Of a stretch of 64,000 bases of DNA, positions 10,140 to 22,378 are shown in pieces; the first letter of the stretch is position 1, and every line of letters starts with the position of its first letter. Made by a program: the position numbers and the translations under genes. The stretch lies in assembly GCF_040807025.1 (NCBI RefSeq), contig NC_090954.1:21208501-21272500 (forward strand), in the 5' to 3' direction. This stretch comes from Struthio camelus. Its lineage: Eukaryota > Chordata > Aves > Struthioniformes > Struthionidae. Under the pieces are notes generated by a model that saw nothing but the letters and a program-made list of their open reading frames with translations, ran no database searches and was not told where the DNA came from.

Positions 10140-13100
10140 GTAGGCCCGAGCGGCGGCGGCGGGCGCGCTGGGGGCCGGGCGGCGGCGGCGGCGGGGGCGG
10201 CCCCTCCCCGGCGGCGGGGGGGGGGCCGGGCGGGCGGCGCGGCGGCGGGGACGGCCTTGTTCAGCAGCGGGCCGCGCGGCTGGGCCGCCCCGCGCGCCCG
10301 CCCGCCTCCATTGTTTCCAGTCTCCATCCGGGTCCCTCGGAGGGAGGGGGGGGGGAGCTGCTGGCAGCCGCGGGGGCCGACGGGATAGCACCCCCCCACC
10401 GCGGCGCGGGGGCGGGCGCTGGTGGCGAACAAAGCGCGGGGGGGAGCCGGCCTCGGCCCCGGCCCGACCGGCCCCGGCCCCGCGGGCCCTCCGCCCCGGG
10501 GCGGGACGCGCCGCCGAGCCGTGTGCTGCGCGGGGGGGGCGGCCCGCGGCCTGGGGCCGCCCGTGACGCCCCCACCTCCCCCGGGCCGCAGCTCGGTAAC
10601 GGCGCTGATAGCCGCCAAGAGGCGGCTGCCGAGCTCGGTGCAGCCCCGCGTCAAAAAGCGGGTTTTCCCTGTGCGGCCTTAGGGGGTACATGCTATTCGT
10701 GCCATTGCTCAGTGTTACCTGAAAACATAGACGCTGGGAACAGCTTTACGTGCTTTTTAGGAAGTAAAGTTTCTCCGCTTTCAAGAGATTTAATTAACCG
10801 AGTCGACTGTCCGGTTCTCAGCAGAAGTTGTCGTAGCTGCAGCAGCTGTGCTGCTTACCACCGACTTGGTTTTGGAGTTAGTCCTGGCGTGCTGTGAAAT
10901 GAATGGGCTTAAACGTGAAACTCTGAAGTGCTTGTGCGAGGTTGCCTTGGCATCCTTCATGAATTTGATTAAGGAAACTATTAAACACAATATAATCAGT
11001 TGATAACTGCCTGTTGCTAATCTAATTAGATAACGAGAGACTTGGCCAGCACCCCTGAGTCAGAAGAGTGTTCACCACTGAGTAAACAAATAACGCTTAT
11101 CTTCCGCAGGTGTGCAAAGTATTCCCTACTCTACTAATACAGCTTTGCTTAAACTTCAGCTGCTGCTAAAATCTTAATGTGCTGCTTGCTGGTCTGCCTT
11201 GCTTTGGGATGCTGGTGGGGAATTACTTTTTTAAGGGTAAGGAGACCTTTGTTTTGCCAAATGGAGTTAGACCCATTGACCTTACCTTCCGAAGGAGGTG
11301 TTAATAATCCTCTTCTGTGGTTGGCACTTAAACACCAAGTCTTCAATCGCAGAGCTTTGTATATTGATGGTGGTTGGTCTAGGTCTTTTCCTTGCTATAA
11401 ACATAACAAAATTCAGAAAAGCAGATAAATTAATGGAACTTAATGATATTCTAGAATAACGGGTTCCTCCCTTTATTTTGTAGCGAAAGCACTTTTCTTT
11501 CACTTCATTCACCTGGAAGTTCTGTTGGTATGGGTATGAGATGCTTAGCTTCTGACTTTGTTCCTAAGATAAATCCTGTTTTTCAGTCTTTCGTTATGCG
11601 CTTACCCTGTTTTTTTCTGCTCTCTCCTCGCTTGTTCACATTCCCCCACTTCCCCCTTCCTGCCCCCCAAATCCTGGAATAGTTTGAGACTGAGTGAGCA
11701 CCAAAAGCCAGGCCAGTGTTCAAAAAGAAGATATCATTATGGTAGTATATTTTCTCCATATCCTCTATTTCCCAGCACTGCTAATGTTGTATTGCTTGTT
11801 TTACTGGAAGGAACCTCGAGGCCCTCTACTCCCCATCTGTTCCCAGATAGAAAATTGCTTATTTTTATTCTTGACTGTAGTGTTGCCTTTCACTGTGTCT
11901 TGTTTTCCACAGCAACCTTGGCTTGGGATTGTGACTTTTTGCGAGACTAAACTGGCCTTTGACTCTCCTTCTTTGGAATTGCCTGTAGCTCACCACTAAA
12001 AGGACTGTATCAGATGCTGGTGAAGCAGTTGAGACTAATTTTATTCTCACAAACATAGCATAGAAGGCAGGCTGATTTGTATCTTGAAACGGTGAAATGA
12101 AAAACTCCCTATGCAGTATGTTTTATTACAAGCTGCAAAAAATCAAATTACAAGGAGTGCTGTGACTAATGCACTGGCCTGGGGCTTGCTTAGTATTAAT
12201 GCAGAATAAATGTTTGTTTACACGTTTGCCTAGGGAAAAACATTAGCAGACTTAGCGTTTCATCAGATATCTTTCTGGTGGCATAAATGTCATATGTTCA
12301 GGTTAAAGCCTCATATATTTTTTTTGAAAATAATGATCAGCATCATTCTTGAGCAGTAATGGAAAAAGTTATTTTAGTCCAAGAGTGAAATACTGCACTT
12401 CCCTTCCCTTCCTTATAAATAAAATAGCTTGGGTTCTGCTTTAATGCCTGGTAACTGGGAAAACTAGCCCATGATTCAACAGATCAACCTTTCAGACTTT
12501 TACAAAAACAAGGCTTTTTCACCTTTATGGAATTGTCTGGATACAGTGTTTTCTATACAGAACTTCCCTGCAACTTGGCCTGAGTGCCTTGCCCTGTTCA
12601 TGCAGAGTTAATCACCTGTGCTGTAAATTGTTGATGTGCAGAAAGCCCAGTGGAATATTAATATTCCCTCCACAAAAGAAACAGTGAATACACTTGCCAA
12701 TAAAAGAAGAAATTAATTAGGCATTTTAGACTTTGAAGTCTTTTATTTCGTTCAGTCCTGTTGGTAAGCTTGTGAACATCTGCAGGTGTTAAAAAGAATT
12801 TCAAGCTTGAATTGGGATGTCAAATGCAATGTCTTTTCCTGTTTTATGTTAAATGCTAGCTGTACTCCTTTGCAAGTTTGTTTTGAAAGAACATCAAAAA
12901 TAACCTGTTATCTGTTACTAGAGTACTCTAGTTTCTGATCTCATTTTTGATATTTCCTAGGGAGTTAAACTGACTTCCGTACTTGGTTTTGCCTTTGATT
13001 GAAAACCTTAAATAGAATAAACCAGGGAAGTTCCTTTTTTCTTCACTGTGTTTTTCTTAATTGATCATTTGGATGTAGCAGGTTTTTGACCTGGCATTAT

Positions 13101-13687
13101 CAAGAACAAGATATTGAACCAAAACTTACATGCATCCCATAGATAATAGGGTCAACTGGCACGTGAAGAGGAAAACAGGAGCTGCCCTGTGTTAAGCACT
13201 GGTGTCGTAGTAACCATGGAGGCTGTATTTTGATATCCTCTTCTACTGCAGTTTGACAAGTGGAGTACTAGCTACAAAGTTGACTCGGTAATGAAACAAA
13301 AATATTTTGCTCACTGCTGCATTGTTTCATTGCAAATCTTTGGCCATCTTCAGTCCTAAATTTGAAATTGCTATCAATTGCAAATGAGTAATGTTACAGA
13401 ACAAACCTGACTTCATGAAGACATGGCGTAGGAAAAGTTGGGCTTCTGGAAGCTATCACTGCCCCTTCTTCCTCCCCCTCCCCCCCCCAAAAAAAATACC
13501 GAAAGATAAAAGAAGCATTCAAGTTGTGGGATGTATGTGATTTTTATTATTATTTTAGGTCATTGCCTCACACTTTGCATTCTGTAGTCAAAATATTCTC
13601 CAACGTTAGTATCTGTACTTAAACGTGGTATGGGAGGGAAGAAAAGCTATGACATTTGGATTACAACATAGAGAGGGTTTTTTAATG

Positions 13688-13725
13688 TATACGTATGTAT
13701 ATGTGGGGGTGTGTGTATATATATA
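13688..13725. repeat. TA/TG-rich simple repeat
   Basis: Interrupted dinucleotide tract (tatacgtatgtatatg, then gtgtgtgtatatatata) inside the first PAIP2 intron. It is a potential length-variable site but has no other obvious role. Confidence 0.6.
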
Positions 13726-14475
13726 AAAATAATCACGCCTTGGATATGAACGGACTTGGGTATCTGAACTTGTACGGCTTACTACGCCTTAAGGAAAGGC
13801 TGCAATACCATTGTTCTGACAAAGATTCAGACTACGCTTGAGATTTGTCCTGCTTTGTTGTAGTTGTGGTTAGGTGGAACAAAACACTCTTACCAACTGT
13901 ACCTTCATTCCTTGAGTTCAGGACGTTGTGGTATGACATATTGTGGACACGCAGGAAAGTTGAGCGTTCTCCAGACGTGACTCAGTCCATGTTAATGAAG
14001 TGGGATGAGAGGCAAGCACGTACTGTCTTCTGGTTCGTTCTGGTGTTGCCTTTATCTGAAACTTCCCAATCAGTGGGCTTTTGCTAATGGACTAGCTACA
14101 AGAACTGTAGTGCCAAATTGCCTCTATGAAGAATCACTGCATCATAGCTTCTGCCTCTGAGGGCTTGCAGGGTTTCTGAGCAATGAAATGGCCATGCAAG
14201 TTGGTTCATGCAACCACATATAAGATCTTGCAGCTGAACTTGGATAGTCTAAAAGTTACACTGAAGTTTTCCCAATCATGGCTTTCCTTGGAAAAATCCC
14301 GCCGAGTGTTGCATGCTGTCTCTGTAACAGTATGGACACTGGGCAGTTTATTTCCAGGGAAGCTTGGTAAAAATGCAGGTGAGAGTTTTAAATGTATTTA
14401 GGAAAGCAAATTTTCCTTTGTTTCCTGAATGTTGCCTCAAATACTCTCCTCCTCTTGGCAGGTATGCATGCTTTC

Positions 14476-14498
14476 TTTTTTTTTTTTTTTTTTTTTTT
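14476..14498. repeat. T23 homopolymer
   Basis: Uninterrupted T run in the first PAIP2 intron, about 310 bp upstream of the acceptor of the first coding exon. It is not adjacent to that acceptor, so it is not its polypyrimidine tract. Confidence 0.75.
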
Positions 14499-14829
14499 CT
14501 CTTTTCCTGGCCCCTTTTCATCAGCCTTGGTGCTTGGCTCTTGTTGATTTGGGGAAGTTTAATTCGGGGAAGTCTCTCTAATCTGTATACGATAAACACA
14601 GAGCTTCTGATGTTCTTCCGCTTGTTATGATGGTGGCTTATTATCAGAACTCAATTTTATGTGTTTTTTACACACCCTACTACCACCATGTTAAGGCTAT
14701 CTGGAGCCCTGAAATATAGGTGCAGCTTTCCCTTGGGCAGGATCTGTGCAGAAGTAGGGTGATGAGTGAACGTGCACATCTTTAATTACTGCATTTCTTA
14801 ATTGTAGACTTCAGATCAAAGACGCAGCC

Positions 14830-17800
14830 ATGAAAGATCCAAGTCGCAGCAGTACTAGCCCAAGCATCATCAATGAAGATGTGATTATAAATGGTCATTC
14901 TCATGAAGATGACAATCCCTTTGCGGAGTACATGTGGATGGAAAACGAAGAGGAATTTAACAGGCAGGCAAGTTGTTTTCCTGTACAGATGTGTTGTGGT
15001 GTGCTTTGCTATTTTCTAGCTTAAAGGAGAGGTGCTGTGGCCTAACAACCAGTGTACAGGACTGGGAACCCTTTAGAGCCAGAGTTTTTAGATAGGCTTG
15101 CTAGAACGATTCTGGGGACAAATATGGTTTCTCTACCAATAAATATTTATTTTCTGTGAATTTGTTGGAAAATAGAAGTAGTGCAGAATGTTCTCACACA
15201 TCTGTTAATTCCGTACTTCTGCAGGAGGGAGCAAAAAATATATAGTTGACAGACTTGACCAGTGGCCCGTTGGAAGGCCCTGATCTTGTTAGGGTACTGA
15301 GTTGTTGAGACTCTTAGCTTGTGAAAGCATGCCAGGTGTGGTAGCTGCAAACTGGATAAGTTCAGGTGCAAATGTGCCTTGTCAACAGGGCTGTTATTAA
15401 GGGAGTTGGTGAGCATAGTTATTTGGTGACGGTTCTGTTCGGGTTGCTTAATACTTACGGAAAGTACCTTAAAGCTGGCCTTTGCGATCTGATTGGAAGG
15501 AAGCTTTGATTTCATCTTCCACCTTGTATCTGGGTGCAGTTTTGCTTCCTGTGGAGTTGAGGACAGCCCCCCCCTTTCCATTCTCCTTTTCATAGTAATC
15601 GTTGCTTGGTCTTGTTGCTCAAATTGCTTGCTTTCTCTGTACTGCAGTAGTGTGGCAGTGCTGAAGGCTCAGAAGCGTAAGCTTGTGAAACACGTCTCCT
15701 GCTCTCTCCTTAGAGTTCTTTATTGGGTGCAAGTAGGTACAAAGCTAATCTCAAATTCAGGCTGCTCACGAAGTCTATATTCTCTTGTGCGGATGCCAGG
15801 ATGGTCTCAACGTTGTATCCTGTTTGGTGGGTTTCTTCCTCCTCAGGGACTCTGCTCTACTTAGCATACAGGATGTGCAGTACTTGGGGAATGAACTGAG
15901 AGTTGTGCAGTGAATTAACTATTTATCACATACAGACTCCATTTTGAGAGAACAAGGATGGGAGCATGAGAGGAGATTGCTTTTATTCAGGCAGGCAAAT
16001 ACCATGCGAGATCCTGTTATCTTGTCCCTGTAGGCACATCCCTCTGTGAAGCTGAACAAGTCAAAACTTTGAATGGAGAATACAAACTGTGCCGATATTA
16101 CTTTCAAGCCATTTGGGGAATGAAGTGTTTTTTAGTACTTCTGGAACTGCCATTGGAGGCACCTGTAGATGTGCAGCAATGTAACAAAACACCTGGAGTT
16201 GGGCAACCCCTGTTGTAATACTGACTTGTGACTGTGTGCCCACGGTTTCCTTTACCCACGCACAGGAAGGAGACAGTACATCAAAAGAAGGATTGGAAGC
16301 TGGAGTACTAATCTGCCCATGCAGGGTGCTTTTGCACTGGGTTATCTGAAGAAATTAGTAAGTCACTGTTTCATGCAGGGTTTGAATTGTCTGGACAGTC
16401 ACTTGGAGCATATGGTAATGAGTCCTTGTTCCCCAAGAGCTGTGTACCATGTCCCTTTAGTACTAAGGGAGCTGGTGACCGCGCTTGCCTCAAGGATAGA
16501 GGGCCTGGATTTTATGGGAATCCCGAGTTCCGATGCTAACTTTTTTGAGTTTGTGTTTCTCGCGTGTAGCTCTACTTCCATCACAGGATCTAGTGCACGT
16601 TTGATTTTTCAGGGTGGAGGATAGATGGAAAAACTTGTTGAAGCTTCCATTAAATGCACTTAATCTGGTCTGAATTCCACCTCCCCCACCTAATGTCTGG
16701 CAAGTCATTCATGTCAGCTTCTATTTCCATGCTCTCCCATCCAAGTACTGTGATGTAGGACGCACAAAACTTGTCAGGATCATCTCCTTCCAAAGCTTGT
16801 TTACTGAACAACCAAGCAAAACTTTCCTTTAATCTGTGTTCAGCAGCGCATGTCAGTTCTGCGTCAGCTGATTTGTACTGCAGGTCAACGTTCTTAATGA
16901 CTGCTATGATCATGTGGAGTTTCTTATGAGAACTACATTGTGTGAAAATGTAAAGTACAGCCTAGGAGATGCTTGTTATTCCCCGCTCCTAGGGAGAGGC
17001 AGTAATTTTTTTCAAGGGTCTTACGGGGCATTTTTCTTTTGAGTGCATGAGTTGCACGGCTGCACAAATCATCCCTGGTTCCCTTCCTCCTACTTCTCCT
17101 AAGTTAAATGGTGGGTTCCATCCGAACTAGGTGGCACAGCTGAAATTTGACTTGGAACCTATGTTCTGCTTCTCCTTGAGCTGGTAGCAAGCTCTCTGCA
17201 GTAAGCACGTGGGCTAGACTGCTAGGACTGATGGGTTGTCCTGCCGTCCTCATCTGCAGCGTGAGTTCCTGGGACAATGCACTTTTACGTGTGAAAGAAT
17301 CAAAGCTGCTTGCCTTCTTACAGCAGAAATATGTTGTTCTGTCAGAAGTCCTAGTGCAGTGCTAGGAAGACGGTCAGTGGGTGCACGGACCCTGAAATAA
17401 AGGCACAGCCTCTCAATAGCTTTGATAAAGCTGTTTCTTCTCATTGTGTAGATTGAAGAGGAATTGTGGGAAGAAGAATTTATTGAGCGCTGTTTCCAAG
17501 AGATGCTGGAAGAAGAAGAAGAGCACGAATGGTTTATTCCAGCTCGTGATCTCCCACAAACAATGGATCAAATCCAGGACCAGTTCAATGACCTTGTTAT
17601 CAGTGACAGCTCATCACTGGAGGATCTGGTGGTAAATTCAGTTTCTCACCATATTTCTAAAACTTGACAACTCTCCATGGCCAAGGCTGATTTCTGTTTC
17701 TGGTAATGGCAGTAGAAAATCCTTTATAGGTAGGCCAGTGACTCTTATACCATGCATAGCGATGGTGGAGGGGGAAATGTGGAACAGTTGAGTAAGGTAT

Positions 17801-18968
17801 GTTTCGTCAAATGACGTGACTAGTTCAGTAGTTTTGTTCGTGACTGCATGATGCCTTTCCTCGGCCATGGCATAAATTCAGGTGTGTTTGGGTATGCCTG
17901 CTCTATTATGAATGGAGGGCAATGAGCAAATCATGCTGACTTCATGAAGTGCAATTCAGTGGCAGGACCGCAAGACTTTAATCCAGCAACTTTCAACATT
18001 TGCACGTCCTGGGTAGATGCAAGTCATGTTCTCAGATCTGATGTTGATCGTGTAAGCTACAACAGATTTTTTTGGTAGCAACTCTAGGAAGAGGAAACCA
18101 GCTAAACTGTGATTATATCGCTGATTCTTGCTGTATGGCTTCTCAGTCCAGAGCTCAATTAAAAGGAAAGGGTAGTCTGTACATTGTTGCCTAACAGAAC
18201 GTGTAATGGAGTTATTGATAGATAAGTCACATAACTGCTGTAAAAAGTCAGATGCAGAACTCTCTTTTCCAAGCTTAAGGAGATGCAGGTAGCAGTTTCT
18301 AACTCAGTTAAGAACATAAAAGCCTAACCCTCCTTTTCTCTCTTAACAATAAATAGCTCATTTTGGAGATACTGGCTGCCCACCTGTAACTGCTACCAAA
18401 ATAACTGCAGAAGTTTGTAGAGCTTGCCAACTGGGTAGAAAGGGTACTCGCGGGCACAGAAGAATTTAACGTATGAGCATTGTATTTTTTTTTAATTGCC
18501 AGAAGTGGCTTAACTTCCTTGAACAAAAATCTCTTCTTGCTCAAATAAGCAAGAACTAAAAACCTTGTGACATACTTAAACAGTTCAACTTCAGGAAGGG
18601 CTTTCAACAATAATCAAAGTTGCTGTATGTGATGCGTATATCCGTGTTCTTGTTTCTTACTCACTGAGCCCTCAGTTGTATGAAAACCTCCAGGGTGGTG
18701 CTAATGAAGGGTGAATAGTGCAGGTACAAACATAGAGTGGGCTTTTTAATGAGTATGGAGACCTTCAGCACATGTAAAACCCTGTTACATGCCTCGATGT
18801 GTTCTAAATCTGTAAGCGCGTAGTAGTGGTGTCCACCTAGAATTGTATTCAGCTTAAAAGTGGAAGATGAAAATAATGATTCAACTAGACTTCTGTTTTT
18901 CCCTTCCTTAGGTCAAGAGTAATCTGAATCCAAACGCAAAGGAGTTTGTTCCTGGGGTGAAGTACTAA
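14830..18968 (+). CDS. PAIP2: Poly(A)-binding protein-interacting protein 2
   Basis: PAIP2 represses translation by binding poly(A)-binding protein (PABPC1), displacing it from poly(A) tails and competing with eIF4G/PAIP1. Coding exons are 14830-14967, 17452-17631 and 18912-18968 (TAA at 18966), giving 124 residues; the mammalian protein has 127. The start [20 protein letters not shown] is identical to the mammalian N-terminus. Residues ~22-75 form the acidic PAM1 region ([14 protein letters not shown], then a Glu run), which contacts the PABP RRMs. The C-terminal PAM2 motif, [16 protein letters not shown], binds the MLLE domain. The protein stops right after KY, lacking the final residues of the mammalian form. 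The first coding intron has a GC donor (CAG/gcaagt); the second is gtaaat..ttag. It is convergent with SLC23A1 downstream. Confidence 0.97.
14968..14973 (+). other. PAIP2: Non-canonical GC splice donor in PAIP2
   Basis: The exon encoding ..EEEFNRQ must end at CAG (14965-14967) so that the next exon, starting [10 protein letters not shown] at 17452, continues the protein exactly as in known PAIP2. The intron therefore begins gcaagt and ends gtgtag. Apart from the C at position 2, the donor is a perfect match to consensus, which is typical of genuine GC-AG introns spliced by the major spliceosome. Confidence 0.85.
14974..17451 (+). other. PAIP2: PAIP2 second intron
   Basis: About 2.5 kb with no recognised gene. 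Short open frames on both strands lack homology that I can recognise. The acceptor is preceded by ctgtttcttctcattgtgtag. Confidence 0.6.
17632..18911 (+). other. PAIP2: PAIP2 third intron
   Basis: About 1.3 kb between the gtaaat donor and the cccttccttag acceptor. I see nothing in it beyond ordinary intronic sequence. Confidence 0.6.
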
Positions 18969-19117
18969 ATATTTGAGTAGACTGGGCCCTCTTTTGGTGG
19001 ATGTAGCACAATTTCCACACTGTGAAGCCAGTATTAGAAGATTTAATTGTAAAAGCTCTCTTCTTGTCACTGTGTTACACTTATGCATTGCCAAAGTTTT
19101 GTTAGTCTTGCATGCTC

Positions 19118-19123
19118 AATAAA
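19118..19123 (+). terminator. PAIP2: PAIP2 proximal polyadenylation signal
   Basis: AATAAA about 150 nt after the stop codon, in the context catgctcaataaaagtgctg. It would give a short 3' UTR. Confidence 0.6.
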
Positions 19124-19829
19124 AGTGCTGAGACTGTTACTAAGTAAATCTGTCAAAAGTTTAATGAAAACGTGATTGGACCCTGGCTCTTTGCAAAGGA
19201 GACAGTGAGGTAAGAAGCACCAGTCAAGTTGAGACAAAGTACCACATATAAAAACTTCTGCAGACTCTGTCTTTTTAATAGGAATTTGCTAAGGATGGTC
19301 TGTTTTTAGCTAAAGATGTGTTAACTGGTGCTAGTTTGCACCTGATAATGCCTTAACTTTAAAATGAAAGCAAGGTTATCTGATTGTTATGCAAATTAGC
19401 TAACTTTCCTTTGAATATCAGTATTGTTACTAATGTTAATTTTTCCCCTTAAAAAAAACAAAAAAACTTGATGCTGCTTTTAAGCAGCATGAGCTTTAAC
19501 AGAAATTTTGCAGACCTGTACAGAGTCCTAGATCTCAGCTACTGAACTAACATCCAAGTGATTGGAAGGAAATTTCCTATATTTACAGTATGTTATCATG
19601 TTAGAAATGTTTCACTTCCTGATTACATTAAAGGAGATGTGAGTTTCATCACAATTTCTTCCAAGAACCCAGATACATAGCCCTGTCTATGTAACTTTTA
19701 GCATACAACTTTAATATAGCTGGATTTAACCAAGAAAACCCTAGCATTAGTGATTTGAGTGGTGCTTTTCCCTTGCTTTGTTTAATCATCACTACACAAT
19801 AGTCTACAGCACAACAACTTTTTTCTTTT

Positions 19830-19835
19830 AATAAA
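19830..19835 (+). terminator. PAIP2: PAIP2 distal polyadenylation signal
   Basis: A second AATAAA about 860 nt after the stop, following a T-rich stretch (cttttttcttttaataaagc). Alternative use with the proximal signal is inferred. A/T-rich sequence continues to about 19980. Confidence 0.45.
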
Positions 19836-19979
19836 GCTAGAACAGTTTTGGCTTCTTAAACTTCATATTTGGGTAGGTTAAGCTGCCATACGTGTTCAGT
19901 GTGAATAGTGTTTAAGTTGAAAATATTGTAAAAAAATTATATTTTTTCAAAAATATTTAAAAAAATAAATAATAGTAGA

Positions 19980-22378
19980 ACTGACTTGTGACTGTCTCAT
20001 GAATATGCATCTTACATGGCAACCCTCATTTGGCTGCGTCAGGAGGTAAGGGATGATGTTAACGCTTCAGGGCACATACGGTGCCTATAGTGCTGCTTGT
20101 AACAAGCTCATCCAAAATAGCAGTCTCAGACTGGGCTCTGACTGCTCGTTTTTCCTCCTATGAAGTCTTACTGCTCTATGTGTTTCCCTGAGCATGATTT
20201 GCTGGAATGCTATTTCTCGCTGCTGCTAAAGCTAGGTCAGCTCCGCTGCTTCCGGCAGCACAAGAGGTCCTAGCTAACAGCTGATGGCACCATATAAAGC
20301 CCACAGCCTGAATCAGGCTTCCAGAGGCTTTGGCAGGGTGGCTGTTGGAGCTGGGGCGCTCTGACTGTTCTTGCCTGCATAAACTTGACAGGGCTACAGG
20401 GAGATGTGGGTAAGCTGCATGTTGGATACACTTTAATGGCCCCCAGCAGTCCTTCGAAACAAGTTTGCTCCAGTCGTACTTCATAATTTTGCCTAGCCTC
20501 CCTGTTAGCGTGTTCTGTTCAGCTCTGGGTAAACCACGTGGAAACACTTCAGAAATTACGTGGTACTTCAGTACAGGAAGACCGAGATGAAGTCTTTACA
20601 CGGATGTTAGTCTACAACATACCGCTTTGTTTTTGGCAGTCTTATTTTGGAATGGAAACTTCTAGGTCTTCCTAGAAGCGGCCAAACTATTGTGGTGTTT
20701 CTGCTGGCTTTGAAATAGTTTAAACTTGAGCACCTTGAGACAGGAGGTCAGGAAATGACCTGCTACCATGTTACAGCTTATTCTTAGCTGGAGGGAGAGT
20801 TTCACCAGGGTTCCCTCTGTCTTGCTGCCTTGGCCCTTGCAATGAACTTTCTCTTGGAGTTTTAAGCCCAGGCGTGATGAACTTGGGATGACTGGCAACT
20901 AAGTGCCTTAGCTAGGGGCCAGCCAATTGTGAAACAGCCAAAGTTCCCACACTTTTCCTGGCCTACTGTAGCTAACCATATACTATGGAGAGGTTTTAAT
21001 ACTTAAGAGGTGAACTTACTGAGAGCGATGGTGGGGTGATCTCTGAAGGTCACAAATAAGATGGTATAATAGGAAGGTGCCTTTCTTCTGCAGGAGAAGT
21101 TTGCTTAATGAGGTGTTTTGCCTGATCCTTTGCTAGGCATCTGTTCCTGTGTGGGAATCGGTGCAAAAAAACTGGAACCGGTGAGCCCTTGCTTTTTAGG
21201 GGTTCCTAGGTGTGAATTATTTCCTGCCCAGTGCTTGCAGACTAGGATGGGGTAATACAGCGCTTGCTTCAGCTTTGGCTGTTGCTGCTAATCCCCCAAG
21301 CCAGAGCCGTTGCAGCCCAGAAAACGGGCTTGATTCTGTTAGCCCTCGTGTTGAGGCCATCAGCTGTTTTCTGTGCGTACTACTGAAGACTTGTCTGGCT
21401 GCTCAAGCCGTGAGGCAGCGCTTAACTGGAGCGGCTGGGGGTAGAGCCAACTTTCTGGCATCCTCAGCAGCAGAACTGGTTTGCCAAATGCTCTTGCTTT
21501 CTACCTCACCCTCTGTATCAGTTCAGAGAAGCTCGCTGAACAGCAAGGGTCAGCTAGAACTGAACAAACTTCAGCTGTGTTGTGTGTCTTGGTGTTCGGC
21601 CGTCTAGAAGGGAGGATGTCTGCTGTGAACTATGCTGTGCGGCAGTCTCTGTCTAAGTTTCTGAAGCCTTCAAAAATGCTGAAGGGGTGAGGAAATGATC
21701 CAGGAGACACCAGTGAAAATGAAAGTGGCAAATAGTTTTTTTTTTTTTCTTTTTAATGCAAAATCTTAAAGTAGACATCCTAATGCTCTGTAGTGCTTGG
21801 TCTGAACACTGTACCCTGCACAGAACCAACTTAATCCACAGAGTAACCTTGCTGAAATCTAGGGTATTGTATGAAAATTCTTGGCTCTGGGTGGCTATTC
21901 GTTATTCTGGCTGGTACTAGTGGCCTCACAAGTTCTAGCTAGCTCTGACCACAGTTAATGAGCTTCAGCACAGCTTTGAACAAGTCTTAAACCAGTTTAA
22001 GCGGGAGTGAGAAGTTACACAGTGGTGGTAGTGGTTCTGAGGCCAGCACCAGGGGAGCTCTGCTGTTTGTAGGGGTTCGCATTGTGGAGTTTGTGCTCTG
22101 GTTTTAGCTAAAACGGGCTAATGATGTTCCCAGAAGGCAATTGAATGTCCTAATCTTGTTGTGGAGCCAAGCAGAAGAAGCCTTGGCTTTGGACTTGCTG
22201 GGTTCTAGAAACCCTGCAGCAATGCTGCTAGGATGTGACCTGTGGGGAGCTCTGCACCGGTCCCTCTCAGGAGTTTGGCTTGGCTTTTCTGTCCTGGCTT
22301 TTCTTATAGCTACTCGTGGGAGAACTGAGATGCGAGTCTAGTGACAGTCCAGTAGGAGGTGTTCATCCTACCCTACGT
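19980..22378. other. Tail-to-tail spacer PAIP2 / SLC23A1
   Basis: No gene recognised. The 3' UTR of SLC23A1 occupies the right part, read leftwards. The open frame at 21212-21607 shows no domain or family resemblance and no splice context. Confidence 0.5.
21752..21757 (-). terminator. SLC23A1: Possible SLC23A1 polyadenylation signal
   Basis: Reading the minus strand, an ATTAAA variant occurs about 620 nt after the SLC23A1 stop codon. I found no canonical AATAAA on this strand nearer the stop codon. Confidence 0.35.

Larger units (their letters stand above)
9470..10700. promoter_or_regulatory. PAIP2: CpG island and promoter of PAIP2
   Basis: GC content and CpG density rise abruptly here and fall again by about 10.7 kb, between AT-rich flanks. 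The island covers the ZNF143/YY1-like modules (9663-9860), an ETS/CRE-like element (9985-10000) and a splice donor (cgcag/gtaggc at 10140) that would close a non-coding first exon of PAIP2. The long open frames on both strands here are by-products of high GC. Confidence 0.8.
10140..14807 (+). other. PAIP2: PAIP2 first intron (5' UTR intron)
   Basis: About 4.7 kb of mostly AT-rich sequence with no recognisable coding exon. It contains a TG/TA-rich stretch (13688-13725) and a 23-base T run (14476-14498). I saw no convincing snoRNA or microRNA hairpin by eye. Confidence 0.6.

Noticed and set aside
9474-10388. 304-codon plus-strand frame and overlapping minus-strand frames in the PAIP2 CpG island
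   Set aside because: They overlap promoter motifs and the presumed non-coding exon 1. All three frames on both strands are open because of GC content.
14965-15024. Read-through of PAIP2 exon 2 into [12 protein letters not shown]
   Set aside because: This is intron sequence; the known protein continues IEEELWEEE from 17452, and the GC donor explains the apparent extension.
21212-21607. 131-codon frame between PAIP2 and SLC23A1
   Set aside because: No family resemblance, no polyadenylation or splice context, and not in a CpG island.
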